Assembly (NCBI GenBank): GCA_964628835.1
Contig: CAZVME010000015.1
Coordinates: 1 to 53,149, forward strand
Source: JAAGZL01 sp964628835
GTDB lineage: Bacteria > Pseudomonadota > Gammaproteobacteria > Chromatiales > Chromatiaceae
Direction of reading: 5' to 3'
Length of the DNA: 53,149 nucleotides
Shown in pieces: positions 1 through 8,930 of the stretch; positions within the stretch are counted from its first letter, which is position 1; each line of letters starts with the position of its first letter. The translations under genes were made by a program, and so were the position numbers. The notes under the pieces were generated by a model. The model saw only the letters and a list, made by a program, of their open reading frames with translations, was not told the origin of the DNA and did not search any database.

Positions 1-2
1 TC

Positions 3-770
3 ATTTATGATGATCTTACCAAGCAGGCATGGGCCTATCGCCAGGTATCCCTGTTGCTGAAGCGTCCACCAGGACGTGAGGCCTATCCAGGTGATGTATT
101 CTATCTGCACTCCCGTCTGTTGGAGCGTGCCGCCCGGGTCAATGAGGCCTACGTGGAGAAGGCAACCAACGGTGCTGTCACCGGCCAGACCGGCTCCTTG
201 ACCGCACTGCCTATTATTGAGACTCAGGCTGGTGACGTATCGGCATTCGTGCCTACCAACGTGATCTCTATTACCGATGGCCAGATCTTTTTGGAATCGG
301 ATCTGTTTAACGCCAACGTGCGTCCGGCCATCAACGCCGGTCTCTCGGTTTCCCGAGTGGGTGGCGCCGCCCAGACCAAGATCATCAAAAAGCTTGGTGG
401 TGGCGTGCGACTGGCACTGGCGCAGTATCGCGAGCTGGCGGCCTTCTCCCAGTTTGCCTCCGACCTGGATGACGCAACACGGAAACAGTTGGAGCGTGGT
501 GAGCGTGTTACCGAGCTAATGAAACAGCCCCAATACTCACCACTGTCCGTGGCTGAGATGGCTATTTCACTGTTTGCCGCCAACGAGGGTTACCTGGATG
601 ATGTGGAAGCCCAGAAGGTGGTGGATTTTGAGGCCGCTTTGCAAGGGTACATGAAGAGTAGCCATTCCGATCTGCTGGACACCATCAATCAGACTGGAGA
701 TTACAACTCCAAGATTGAAGAGGCGTTGCACGAAGCGGTTAAGGGTTTCAAGGCCAACCACACCTGGTAA
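3..770 (+). CDS. atpA: ATP synthase F1 subunit alpha (3' part)
   Basis: C-terminal 255 residues of the F1 alpha subunit, which forms the non-catalytic nucleotide-binding sites of the F1 hexamer on the cytoplasmic face of the membrane. The frame is open from base 3 and the start lies outside the window; about half of a 513-residue family protein is present. Visible landmarks are RPPGREAYPGDVF, GSLTALPIIETQ and the stretch SVSRVGGAAQTK, which carries the arginine finger that completes the catalytic site of beta. The C-terminal helical domain (DDATRKQLERG onward) is intact and ends normally at KANHTW. It is followed after 29 bases by atpG in the usual atp operon order. The sequence closely resembles Escherichia coli AtpA, so identification is secure. 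Confidence 0.98.
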   Translation: MYDDLTKQAWAYRQVSLLLKRPPGREAYPGDVFYLHSRLLERAARVNEAYVEKATNGAVTGQTGSLTALPIIETQAGDVSAFVPTNVISITDGQIFLESDLFNANVRPAINAGLSVSRVGGAAQTKIIKKLGGGVRLALAQYRELAAFSQFASDLDDATRKQLERGERVTELMKQPQYSPLSVAEMAISLFAANEGYLDDVEAQKVVDFEAALQGYMKSSHSDLLDTINQTGDYNSKIEEALHEAVKGFKANHTW

Positions 771-799
771 CAGGTAGTTTAGGTACTTAAGGGTTTAAT

Positions 800-1660
800 A
801 TGGCAGGCGCCAAAGAAATTCGCACAAAGATAGCCAGCGTCAAGAACACGCAGAAGATCACGCGTGCCATGGAGATGGTGGCGGCATCTAAAATGCGCAA
901 GGCACAAGAGCGCATGAAGGCGCCGCGCCCTTATGCGGATAAGATGCGTAAGGTAATTGGGCACCTGTACCACGCCCATCCTGAGTATCACCACAGCTAT
1001 TTGATGGAGCGCGAGGTTAAGCGTATCGGTTATATAGTGATCTCCTCAGATCGTGGCCTGTGCGGTGGTTTGAACAACAACCTGTTTCGCATGATGCTGA
1101 AGGATATGCAACAACAGCAGGATAGTGGTGTTGAGGTGAGTTTTTGTATCGTTGGCAAAAAGGCGTTGGGGTTTTTCCGCCGTTTTGGTGGCAAGGTGAT
1201 TAGCCAGATTACCCAGCTGGGAGATGCCCCGCATTTCGAAGATTTGATTGGGCCGGTTAAGGTTATGCTGGACGCCTACGATGCGGGTGAGCTTGACCGG
1301 ATCTATCTGGTCTCCAATGTGTTTGTAAATACCATGACCCAGCAACCGACGGTGGAACAGCTGGTGCCTATCGCGGGTGAGATGGACGAGAGCATGAAGC
1401 ACCACTGGGACTACATCTATGAGCCTGATTCCAAAGCGGTTCTGGATGGCCTGCTCAACCGCTACATAGAGTCATTGGTGTTTCAGGGTGTGGTGGAAAA
1501 CGCCGCCTGTGAACAATCAGCGCGCATGGTGGCTATGAAGTCGGCATCGGATAATGCGGGTGAGCTGATAGATGAGCTACAGCTGATCTATAACAAAGCA
1601 CGCCAAGCAGCCATTACCCAGGAGATCTCCGAGATCGTCAGTGGTGCTGCGGCAGTATAA
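800..1660 (+). CDS. atpG: ATP synthase F1 subunit gamma
   Basis: Central rotor stalk of F1, which turns inside the alpha3-beta3 ring and couples proton flow through Fo to ATP synthesis. At 286 residues it matches the family length (287 in E. coli). The N-terminal helix MAGAKEIRTKIASVKNTQKI and the C-terminal helix with SASDNAGELIDELQLIYNKA, the two parts of the coiled coil, are both present, as is the SDRGLCGGLN segment. The start is an ATG behind an AAGGG ribosome-binding sequence. It lies in the operon between atpA and atpD. The 91-base spacer to atpD holds a small GAGTC-GGAA-GACTC hairpin (1695-1708) with a GNRA-type loop. No oddities in the gene itself. Confidence 0.98.
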   Translation: MAGAKEIRTKIASVKNTQKITRAMEMVAASKMRKAQERMKAPRPYADKMRKVIGHLYHAHPEYHHSYLMEREVKRIGYIVISSDRGLCGGLNNNLFRMMLKDMQQQQDSGVEVSFCIVGKKALGFFRRFGGKVISQITQLGDAPHFEDLIGPVKVMLDAYDAGELDRIYLVSNVFVNTMTQQPTVEQLVPIAGEMDESMKHHWDYIYEPDSKAVLDGLLNRYIESLVFQGVVENAACEQSARMVAMKSASDNAGELIDELQLIYNKARQAAITQEISEIVSGAAAV

Positions 1661-1751
1661 ATTTTCTATGGTCTGGCTAACGCTGGGGTATATAGAGTCG
1701 GAAGACTCCAGGCCATCAAGTTAAAGATTAGATATTTAAGAGGATCTGCAA

Positions 1752-3129
1752 ATGAGTTCGGGAAAAGTGGTGGAAATCATCGGAGCAGTGGTCGATGTTC
1801 AGTTCCCCATGGGCGAGATGCCGAAGGTTTACGATGCGCTCCATATAGAAGATGCTGATGTGACCCTCGAAGTTCAGCAGCAGCTGGGAGACGGTGTTGC
1901 GCGGTGTATTTCCATGGGTTCAACAGATGGACTAAAACGCGGACTGCAAGCGTCCAATACCGGAGCGCCTATTACCGTGCCGGTAGGCCAGGGCACTTTG
2001 GGCCGTATCATGGACGTTCTGGGTAAGCCGGTGGACGATGCCGGACCGATAGAAACCAGTGATGCCATGCCGATCCACCGGGATCCGCCCAGCTTTGAAG
2101 AGCAGGCTACCTCTACCGAGGTTCTGGAAACCGGCATCAAGGTTATTGACCTGATTATGCCTATCGCCAAGGGCGGTAAGATTGGGCTGTTTGGGGGGCG
2201 CTGGTGTAGGTAAGACCGTTACCCTTATGGAGCTGATTCGTAATATCGCCGTGGAACACTCCGGCTTCTCGGTATTCGCTGGTGTAGGTGAGCGTACCCG
2301 TGAAGGTAACGATTTCTACCACGAGATGGCAGAAGGCGGCGTTCTGGATAAGGTGGCCCTGGTTTATGGTCAGATGAATGAGCCACCGGGTAACCGTCTG
2401 CGTGTGGCGCTGACCGGCCTGACCATGGCCGAGTTCTTCCGCGACGAGGGCCGCGACGTGCTGATGTTCGTAGATAACATCTATCGTTACACCCTGGCGG
2501 GAACCGAGGTATCGGCCCTGTTGGGACGTATGCCTTCAGCGGTGGGTTATCAGCCTACCCTGGCAGAAGAGATGGGTGTACTGCAGGAGCGTATTACCTC
2601 CACCAAGACCGGTTCCATCACATCCTTTCAGGCCGTTTATGTACCTGCGGATGACCTGACTGACCCGTCCCCGGCAACCACCTTTGCGCATTTGGATGCC
2701 ACCCTGGTGTTGTCGCGTCAGATCGCCGAGCTGGGCATCTACCCGGCTGTGGACCCACTGGACTCAACCAGTCGTATCCTCGACCCCAATGTTGTTGGGC
2801 AGGAGCACTACGAAGTGGCCCGCGATGTTCAGGGTACCCTGCAGAGTTATAAAGAGCTGAAGGATATCATTGCAATTCTGGGTATGGACGAGCTGTCGGA
2901 AGAGGACAAACTGACCGTATCCCGCGCCCGTAAGATCCAGCGTTTCCTGTCTCAGCCATTCTTTGTGGCTGAGGTTTTCACCGGAACACCTGGAAAGTAC
3001 GTGAGCTTGAAAGACACCATCAAAGGCTTCAAGGCCATTGTGGATGGTGAGCACGACGATTTGCCTGAGCAGGCCTTCTATATGGTAGGTGGCATTGAAG
3101 AGGCCGTCGAGCGCGGCGCCGAAAGCTAA
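1752..3129 (+). CDS. atpD: ATP synthase F1 subunit beta, with a single-base frameshift in the P-loop
   Basis: Catalytic F1 subunit that makes ATP. The reading frame is broken at bases 2193-2198, a run of six G where five are expected. The first frame (from ATG 1752, behind AAGAGGA) runs to a false stop at 2213, and the second frame resumes across GGAGVGKT and continues to 3129. Removing one G restores a 458-residue protein, the normal length (460 in E. coli), with intact Walker A motif, GERTREGNDFYHEM containing the catalytic glutamate, the DNIYRYTLAGTEV Walker B region and the DELSEED loop. The flanks are otherwise perfectly conserved. Because the gene is essential for respiration and the error sits in a homopolymer, a sequencing error is far more likely than a true pseudogene. 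Confidence 0.96.
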
Positions 3130-3148
3130 GTGTTAGGGAGATAGTACT

Positions 3149-3571
3149 ATGGCCATGACAATCCATGTGGATATAGTCAGCGCAGAAGCCGAGATCTATT
3201 CTGGCATTGCGGAGATGGTCTATGCTCCTGCCGTAGAGGGTGAAGTGGGCATTGCTCCAATGCATGCCCCGCTGGTAACCCATCTTCGACCGGGCGAGGT
3301 TCGGGTTGATCCGGGCAAGGGTAAAGAGACCAAGACCTTCTATGTCTCTGGTGGAATCCTTGAGGTTCAGCCCTATACCGTAACCGTATTGGCGGACACC
3401 GCCGTGCGTGCCGCCGACCTGGATGAGGCAGCAGCCCTTGAGGCCAAAAAACGAGCAGAAGATGCACTGGCCGGCCATACAGCAGATATGGAATTTGCCA
3501 AGGCCCAGGTGGAACTGCAACAAGCAGCAGCTCAGCTGCGTGCTATTGAAAGAATTAGACGGCAGTCGTAA
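3149..3571 (+). CDS. atpC: ATP synthase F1 subunit epsilon
   Basis: Rotor subunit that joins gamma to the c-ring and inhibits ATP hydrolysis through its C-terminal helices. It has 140 residues (139 in E. coli). The start MAMTIHVDIVSAEAEIYSG and the beta-sandwich motifs GEVGIAPMHAPLV and SGGILEVQP are typical. The C-terminal part, LDEAAALEAKKRAEDAL onward, supplies the two inhibitory helices. It begins 19 bases after atpD behind a GGGAGA ribosome-binding sequence and is the last atp gene; a hairpin follows. Confidence 0.98.
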   Translation: MAMTIHVDIVSAEAEIYSGIAEMVYAPAVEGEVGIAPMHAPLVTHLRPGEVRVDPGKGKETKTFYVSGGILEVQPYTVTVLADTAVRAADLDEAAALEAKKRAEDALAGHTADMEFAKAQVELQQAAAQLRAIERIRRQS

Positions 3572-3586
3572 AATCCCTCTATTTGT

Positions 3587-3607
3587 CCCGAGCCTCCCTG
3601 GCTCGGG
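3587..3607 (+). terminator. Hairpin after the atp operon
   Basis: Perfect 8-bp inverted repeat CCCGAGCC-TCCCT-GGCTCGGG, 15 bases after the atpC stop. The 3' side lacks a real T run (CATACTC), so it may be an inefficient terminator, a Rho-assisted end or an mRNA-stabilising structure rather than a classical intrinsic terminator. The slyD-like gene starts only 15-30 bases downstream, so some read-through from the atp operon is likely. Confidence 0.6.
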
Positions 3608-3622
3608 CATACTCAATATTAA

Positions 3623-4117
3623 ATGGCGGAACCTGATATGCCCAAGGAAACTATCCAACCGGGTAAGTTTGTCTCACTCACCTACACCATCAGCGATGCA
3701 GACGGCAATCTGCTGGAGCAGAATGATCTGCCGGTCAGCTACATTCATACCGGGGATACCGAACTCATCGGCGGCATGGACCGCGCGGTTCTGGGCAAGT
3801 GCGCCGGCGATAAGGTGGAGATGGAAGTGCCACCGGAGGATGGCTTTGGTGCGCCGGATCCAGACCTGACCTTCACCGACGATCTGGAGAATGTACCACC
3901 CGAGTTTCGCAAGCTGGGGGCAGAGGTGCAGATGGAGAGCGAATCGGGTGATGTGAAGACCTTTTACGTCACCAAGATTGAGGATGGAAAGCTGACGGTT
4001 GATGGAAATCACCCACTGGCTGGCAAGACTCTCACCGTAATTGTGAATATTCTGGAGGTGCGCAATTCAACTCCAGATGACATGAAACCGGATCAGGCTG
4101 GAATTCCCATCAATTAA
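3623..4117 (+). CDS. slyD: SlyD-like FKBP-type peptidyl-prolyl cis-trans isomerase
   Basis: Cytoplasmic folding helper that isomerises proline bonds. The FKBP core is visible in FVSLTYTISDADGNLLEQ near the N-terminus, then GGMDRAVLGKCAGDKVEMEV and PPEDGFG. An insert-in-flap domain (about residues 90-130, VPPEFRKLGAEVQ) is followed by the returning FKBP strand VDGNHPLAGKTL, the SlyD arrangement. The His/Cys-rich metal-binding tail of E. coli SlyD is missing; the tail here is short and acidic-neutral. Two in-frame ATGs are possible, 3623 and 3638. The second has a GGCGGA element at a good distance and gives a start closer to the family (MPKETIQPGKFVSL), so the true protein may be five residues shorter. 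The family is clear; the choice between SlyD and a related FKBP paralogue is less so. Confidence 0.85.
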   Translation: MAEPDMPKETIQPGKFVSLTYTISDADGNLLEQNDLPVSYIHTGDTELIGGMDRAVLGKCAGDKVEMEVPPEDGFGAPDPDLTFTDDLENVPPEFRKLGAEVQMESESGDVKTFYVTKIEDGKLTVDGNHPLAGKTLTVIVNILEVRNSTPDDMKPDQAGIPIN

Positions 4118-4229
4118 TGCAATCGGCGCGGCTGCTGCCCGCTGTTTCGGAGTTGTCCGCGCCGTATTCATCCCCTCCGGAACCGAGCAAATTCAGCAAA
4201 AAGAGCACCAGAAACATTCCGGTCTCAGT

Positions 4230-4265
4230 TATAATGCCCAGCTATGGACGGAGCCTTGCGGCTCC
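4230..4265 (+). promoter_or_regulatory. Possible glmU-glmS promoter and leader hairpin
   Basis: The 210-base stretch between slyD and glmU holds a perfect -10 hexamer TATAAT (4230-4235). The matching -35 region (around 4207-4212) is poor, so activity may depend on an activator. Fifteen bases downstream is a hairpin GGAGCC-TTGC-GGCTCC (4250-4265) that would lie in the 5' leader of glmU. A good ribosome-binding sequence GGAGAG sits at 4319-4324 just before the glmU ATG. Assigned by inspection only. Confidence 0.4.
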
Positions 4266-4327
4266 GGTGGTGGGACTTGGCATTGGCCCTGTCCCCAATC
4301 TCTTTAATCAAGATTTTTGGAGAGTGT

Positions 4328-5698
4328 ATGACGCTAGGTGTTGTCATTCTTGCGGCGGGACAGGGAACGCGCATGCGTTCCAAATTACCCAAGGTGCTGC
4401 ATCCTCTGGCCGGTCAGCCCCTGCTTGATCACGCCATTCAGGCGGCAAAACAGCTGTCGCCCGAGCGTGTGGCAGTGGTATATGGCCACGGTGGGGAGCA
4501 GGTCAAAGGCGCCTTCTCCGACCCGGATCTGATATGGGTGGAGCAGAAGGAGCAGCTTGGCACCGGACACGCGGTGGCCCAGGCCCTGCCTGCGTTGCAG
4601 GGGGTAGATCAGATTCTGGTGCTGTACGGTGATGTGCCGCTGATCCGCAACAGCACCCTCAGATCTCTTACCACCGCCTGCATGTATACCGATCTGGCGT
4701 TATTAACTGCGGCCTTCGACAATCCCACCGGTTATGGCCGTATCCTGCGCGATGCCAATGGCAAGATAGAGCGTATTGCGGAGCACAAGGATGCCAACCC
4801 CAGTGAGCTTGAGGTCAAGGAGATCAATACCGGAATCCTGATTGCCAAGCGGGAAGCCCTGGAAGGGTGGCTGGAGCGGGTGGACAACAGCAACTCTCAG
4901 GGTGAGTTCTATCTCACCGATGTGGTGGAGTTGGCGGTGGCAGACGGAGTCGGTGTCCAGTCATCCCAGCCGGAAGATCTGGATGAGGTTGCCGGAGTCA
5001 ACGACTGCGCACAGCTGGCGCACCTGGAGCGCCGTTTTCAGGAGTGGCAGGCGGACCGTCTGATGCGTAAGGGCTTGCGTCTGCGTGATCCGAACCGCTT
5101 TGATCTGCGTGGCGGCATTGAGTTTGGACAGGATGTAACCATAGACATCAACGTCCTGCTGGAGGGTGAGATAGAGCTGGGTAGCGATGTCTCCATTGGG
5201 GCCAATACGGTAATCCGCAACTGTCGGATAGGAGATGGGGTCTTAATCCGGGAGAACTGCGTGTTGGAAAATGCCGTGATCGGGGCTAACTGCACCATTG
5301 GACCTTTTGCCCGCATCCGCCCGGAGACCGAACTGGCTGCAGACGCCCATATTGGTAACTTTGTAGAGATCAAAAAGTCCCAGGTTGGATCCGGCAGTAA
5401 GATCAACCATCTGAGCTATGTCGGCGACAGCAGCATAGGCTCTACGGTGAATGTTGGAGCCGGTACCATCACCTGTAACTATGACGGGGCCAACAAGCAC
5501 CGCACGCTTATTGGCGATGGAGCATTCATCGGTTCCAACAGCAGTTTGGTGGCACCGACTGAGATCGGCGCAGGCGCCACCATAGGCGCTGGCTCCACTA
5601 TCACCGGCAAGGCCCCGGAGGACACCCTCACCCTCACCCGCGCCAAGCAGGCATCGATCAAGGGGTGGAAGCGGCCAGTGAAGAAGCCGAAGGAGTAA
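4328..5698 (+). CDS. glmU: Bifunctional N-acetylglucosamine-1-phosphate uridyltransferase / glucosamine-1-phosphate acetyltransferase
   Basis: Makes UDP-GlcNAc in the cytoplasm, the precursor of peptidoglycan and LPS, by acetylating glucosamine-1-phosphate and then adding UMP. The N-terminal uridyltransferase domain starts with VVILAAGQGTRMRSKLPKVL; the C-terminal half is a left-handed beta helix of hexapeptide repeats (about residues 250-440) with VEIKKSQVGSGSKINHLSY and NYDGANKH from the acetyltransferase site. The start was set at ATG 4328 because it follows GGAGAG at proper spacing and gives 456 residues, exactly the E. coli length; the frame is open 84 bases further upstream but that extension is not conserved. 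It is four bases from glmS, forming an operon for one pathway. Confidence 0.97.
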   Translation: MTLGVVILAAGQGTRMRSKLPKVLHPLAGQPLLDHAIQAAKQLSPERVAVVYGHGGEQVKGAFSDPDLIWVEQKEQLGTGHAVAQALPALQGVDQILVLYGDVPLIRNSTLRSLTTACMYTDLALLTAAFDNPTGYGRILRDANGKIERIAEHKDANPSELEVKEINTGILIAKREALEGWLERVDNSNSQGEFYLTDVVELAVADGVGVQSSQPEDLDEVAGVNDCAQLAHLERRFQEWQADRLMRKGLRLRDPNRFDLRGGIEFGQDVTIDINVLLEGEIELGSDVSIGANTVIRNCRIGDGVLIRENCVLENAVIGANCTIGPFARIRPETELAADAHIGNFVEIKKSQVGSGSKINHLSYVGDSSIGSTVNVGAGTITCNYDGANKHRTLIGDGAFIGSNSSLVAPTEIGAGATIGAGSTITGKAPEDTLTLTRAKQASIKGWKRPVKKPKE

Positions 5699-5702
5699 CG
5701 GT

Positions 5703-7529
5703 ATGTGTGGAATTGTAGGGGCCATCGCCACGAACCAGGTAGCGCCTATCCTGTTGGATGGCCTCAAGCGTCTCGAATACCGCGGCTATGACTCTGCCGG
5801 TATCGCCATCCATGGCGACAGTGGCCAGCTGCACCGGATCAGGTCCGTGGGTAAGGTGTCCCAGTTACAGGAGTTATTGGAGCATTCCACCCTTGCGGGC
5901 GTAATGGGTATCGCCCATACCCGCTGGGCCACCCATGGCATGCCGGCCGAGCGCAACGCCCATCCTCACATGAGCGGGGAGCGGGTGGCGGTGGTGCACA
6001 ACGGCATCATAGAAAATCATGCCGAGCTGCGCAGTGATCTTGAGGCCAGGGGCTTTAAATTTACCTCCGACACAGATACCGAAGTTATTGCCCATCTCAT
6101 GGCCAGCATGCTGGATCAGGGAATGGACCTGTTGGCGGCAGTGCGGGCAACCGCCAAGCGCCTGGTTGGGGCCTACGCCCTGGCGGTAATGAGCCCGGAT
6201 GATAGTGAACGCTTGGTGGTGGCCCGCGCCGGTAGTCCGCTGGTGGTTGGGGTGTCAGACAGCGGCAACTATGTGGCCTCGGATGTGTTTGCCCTGTTAC
6301 CGGTGACCAGACAGTTCCTGTTTCTGGATGAGGGGGATGTGGCTGAAATCCGTCGTGACGGCGTAACCGTGTACGACAGCAACCAGAACCAGGTGGAGCG
6401 CCCGCTGCGGGAGTCCAGCCTCACCGCATCCAATGCCGAGAAGGGTCCCTATCGTCACTACATGCTGAAGGAGATTTTCGAGCAGCCGGCGGTGATCGCC
6501 GAAACCCTGGAGGGGCGGGTCCATCAGGGACGTCTGCTGGAGGAGAGCTTCGGTCATGAGGCCAAGACCTTGCTGGACCAGGTGCAGGCGGTGCAGATTA
6601 TCGCCTGTGGCACCAGTTATCATGCCGGTTGCGTGGCGCGTTACTGGCTGGAAGAGATCGGCGTCCCCTGCAATGTGGAGGTGGCCAGCGAGTTCCGCTA
6701 CCGTAAGACCGTGGTGCCAGATAACAGCCTGTTTCTGACCATATCCCAGTCCGGTGAGACCGCTGATACCCTGGCCGCCCTGCGTGGCGCAAGGCAGTCG
6801 GGCTACCTGGGCAGCCTCTGTGTATGCAATGTGCCTGAGAGTTCACTGGTGCGGGAGTCCGATGTGGCCCTCATGACCCGGGCCGGCCCCGAGATCGGGG
6901 TGGCCTCCACCAAGGCCTTCACCACCCAGCTGGTAGCGTTGCGTCTGCTGGTGCTGGCGCTGGCCAAACGCCGGGGCATGACGCCTGAGCGAGAGAAGAA
7001 GTTGGTGGATGAACTGCACGCCCTGCCGCGTCAGGTGGAGGTGGTGCTGAAGATGAGCGATGACATCAAGCAAATGGCCGAGGCGTTTGCCGACAAGCAG
7101 AACGCCCTGTTTCTGGGGCGTGGTACCTTCTTTCCGGTGGCGCTGGAGGGGGCGCTCAAGCTTAAGGAGATCTCCTATATCCACGCCGAAGCCTATCCGG
7201 CGGGAGAGCTGAAACATGGTCCGCTGGCCCTGGTGGATGCATCTATGCCGGTGGTGTGTGCCCTGCCGGATGACCCACTGCTGGAGAAGGTACTCTCCAA
7301 TCTACAAGAGGTGCGGGCGCGGGGTGGAGAGCTGTTTCTGTTCAGTGATCAGAATATCTCCATTGATCTGGATAACTACCAGAACCTCACACTTTCGGAT
7401 ATTTGTCCCACCACGGCGCCCATTGTTTACAGCATACCGCTTCAACTACTGGCCTATCATGTGGCAGTATTGAAGGGTACAGATGTGGATCAGCCGCGCA
7501 ATCTGGCAAAATCGGTTACGGTTGAATAG
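5703..7529 (+). CDS. glmS: Glutamine-fructose-6-phosphate aminotransferase (isomerising)
   Basis: First committed step of amino-sugar synthesis: fructose-6-phosphate plus glutamine gives glucosamine-6-phosphate. At 608 residues it equals the family length (609 in E. coli). Cys2 of the start MCGIVGAIA is the glutaminase nucleophile after removal of Met1. The class II amidotransferase domain covers about residues 1-240; two SIS sugar-isomerase domains follow, with IIACGTSYHAG, TISQSGETADTLAALR and the C-terminal end LAKSVTVE that carries the conserved swivelling tail. The ribosome-binding sequence AAGGAG overlaps the glmU stop, indicating translational coupling. No glmS ribozyme was seen, as expected for a proteobacterium. 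Confidence 0.98.
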   Translation: MCGIVGAIATNQVAPILLDGLKRLEYRGYDSAGIAIHGDSGQLHRIRSVGKVSQLQELLEHSTLAGVMGIAHTRWATHGMPAERNAHPHMSGERVAVVHNGIIENHAELRSDLEARGFKFTSDTDTEVIAHLMASMLDQGMDLLAAVRATAKRLVGAYALAVMSPDDSERLVVARAGSPLVVGVSDSGNYVASDVFALLPVTRQFLFLDEGDVAEIRRDGVTVYDSNQNQVERPLRESSLTASNAEKGPYRHYMLKEIFEQPAVIAETLEGRVHQGRLLEESFGHEAKTLLDQVQAVQIIACGTSYHAGCVARYWLEEIGVPCNVEVASEFRYRKTVVPDNSLFLTISQSGETADTLAALRGARQSGYLGSLCVCNVPESSLVRESDVALMTRAGPEIGVASTKAFTTQLVALRLLVLALAKRRGMTPEREKKLVDELHALPRQVEVVLKMSDDIKQMAEAFADKQNALFLGRGTFFPVALEGALKLKEISYIHAEAYPAGELKHGPLALVDASMPVVCALPDDPLLEKVLSNLQEVRARGGELFLFSDQNISIDLDNYQNLTLSDICPTTAPIVYSIPLQLLAYHVAVLKGTDVDQPRNLAKSVTVE

Positions 7530-7613
7530 AGAGGAGCTGCATAATTGGCCATTCAAAACTCAGTGCAAACCACCTCTAAAAAAGAACGGAACCATCCGCA
7601 GGTTGAGGCCAAC

Positions 7614-8282
7614 ATGATGAGAACTGTCAGCGGTAAATTCATCCGGGCGATATTGACGGTTGCCCTTATCCCCCTTATGGCTGCCGGCTGCGCCACCTCC
7701 ATGCCTCCACCGGAAAATGTGGAGAACGTCTGCTCCATATTCCAGGAGAAGGAAGGTTGGTATCAGGCTGCTTTGGATTCAGAAAAGAAGTGGGGCGCGC
7801 CACCCCACATCCTGATGGCTATAGTCCGGTATGAGTCCAGATTTGTCGATAACGCCAGGCCACCCAGAAAAACATTTCTTGGGATTATTCCACTGGCCAG
7901 GCCGACCACGGCATACGGCTACTGCCAAGCGGTTAATGGCACCTGGGAGACCTATCTGGACGAGACCGGCAATCAAAGTGCGGAGCGGGTGAATTTCCGT
8001 GATGCCATCGATTTTGTTGGCTGGTATACCAATGTAAGCTTTGAAAAACTTGGTATCTCCAAGTGGGATGGTTACAACCAGTATCTGGCCTATCATGAGG
8101 GGCATGTGGGTTTTGGCCGGCAGAGTTATTTGAAGAAGGGTTGGCTGATGCGGGTGGCGAAAAAGCTCCAGTCCACATCAGAGGTCTATGCCGCTCAGTT
8201 GGATGGTTGTCGGGAGCAGTTGGAGATGCAGCAGGCCAAGACCAAGACAACGGCAGAAGTAACGGATAACTTTTGGGACTGA
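7614..8282 (+). CDS. Lipoprotein with a lytic-transglycosylase (SLT/lysozyme-like) fold
   Basis: Probably a peptidoglycan-cleaving enzyme anchored to the outer membrane. From ATG 7614 (MMRTVSGKF) there is a lipoprotein signal peptide: basic N-terminus, hydrophobic core ILTVALIPLM and lipobox LMAAGC with the lipidated Cys at residue 26. The mature part contains GAPPHILMAIVRYESRF, which resembles the catalytic glutamate region of soluble lytic transglycosylases, and TTAYGYCQAVNGTWETY, like the GLxQ segment. The frame is open upstream to a TTG at 7545, but that start would bury the signal peptide behind 23 residues; 7614 has a GAGG sequence upstream. The C-terminal tail is polar. It follows glmS closely and may be co-transcribed with it. 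The exact subfamily is not recognised. Confidence 0.75.
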   Translation: MMRTVSGKFIRAILTVALIPLMAAGCATSMPPPENVENVCSIFQEKEGWYQAALDSEKKWGAPPHILMAIVRYESRFVDNARPPRKTFLGIIPLARPTTAYGYCQAVNGTWETYLDETGNQSAERVNFRDAIDFVGWYTNVSFEKLGISKWDGYNQYLAYHEGHVGFGRQSYLKKGWLMRVAKKLQSTSEVYAAQLDGCREQLEMQQAKTKTTAEVTDNFWD

Positions 8283-8354
8283 TTTATCGCATACCCAGGC
8301 GCTGGTTGCATCAGTATGGGTTGTAAGCCGTGTTTGTGAATTAAGGTTGAAGAG

Positions 8355-8696
8355 ATGAACGAAAAACAGGCCGCAAGATTTCAGCAATTCTCTGAGAACT
8401 GCCCAGATTGTGGTGGCACCGGGGAGTTTGAGCGCTTCTACGGTGGTGGGGTGTATCCCTCCTCCATCGATTGCGAAAAATGTTTTGGCAAGGGCCGACT
8501 TGGCAACTGTGCCGACTGTGCCGGAACCGGTGTTATCAAGAGACCGGGAGTACCCTTCACCGAAGAGCCGTGTCAGGTGTGTCATGGTATTGGTACTGTG
8601 GGGGATTGTCCCGACTGTAAAGGTACGGGAGCACTCTGGGGCGAGGCCGGTAAGGAGTGTCCCAGCTGTGATGGCTATGGTTTTAAGTTGAGTTAA
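8355..8696 (+). CDS. Small DnaJ-like zinc-knuckle protein with six CxxCxGxG motifs
   Basis: A 113-residue protein made almost entirely of DnaJ-type cysteine repeats: CPDCGGTG, CEKCFGKG, CADCAGTG, CQVCHGIG, CPDCKGTG and CPSCDGYG. DnaJ itself has four such motifs binding two zinc ions; six could bind three. There is no J domain and no substrate-binding domain. The start ATG 8355 has AAGAG upstream. The likely role is a zinc-stabilised binding or redox scaffold, but no specific function can be assigned. It is transcribed after the transglycosylase gene with a 72-base gap and ends at a strong terminator. Confidence 0.75.
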   Translation: MNEKQAARFQQFSENCPDCGGTGEFERFYGGGVYPSSIDCEKCFGKGRLGNCADCAGTGVIKRPGVPFTEEPCQVCHGIGTVGDCPDCKGTGALWGEAGKECPSCDGYGFKLS

Positions 8697-8727
8697 GCGT
8701 AAGCCCTACTCTGTTCCACATTTACAG

Positions 8728-8751
8728 CGGTCCCCTCGGGGACCGTTTTTT
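8728..8751 (+). terminator. Rho-independent terminator
   Basis: GC-rich hairpin CGGTCCCC-TC-GGGGACCG followed directly by six T. It lies 31 bases after the stop of the CxxCxGxG gene and closes that transcription unit, probably running from glmU or glmS. Confidence 0.92.
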
Positions 8752-8930
8752 GTTGTGCACAGCACTTAGAAATTCCTGACGAAATGGTAGTAAACACATG
8801 GTCAGCACGGGTATTGACGGTCGTCAATGACCGGAAAAAACCCCCTATGCTATTGTCTACTCCGTTACTGGGTTATTCCAGATTAAGCTAGCCATATCCC
8901 CCTGCTGGGGGGAAACCACAGGTTCAGGAA

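Noticed and set aside
5640..5710. glmS ribozyme or riboswitch before glmS
   Set aside because: glmS starts four bases after glmU with no room for a leader; glmS ribozymes are typical of Firmicutes.
8814..8856. TTGACG ... TATGCT as promoter of the gene at 8931
   Set aside because: Spacing of 26 bases is far too long for sigma-70.
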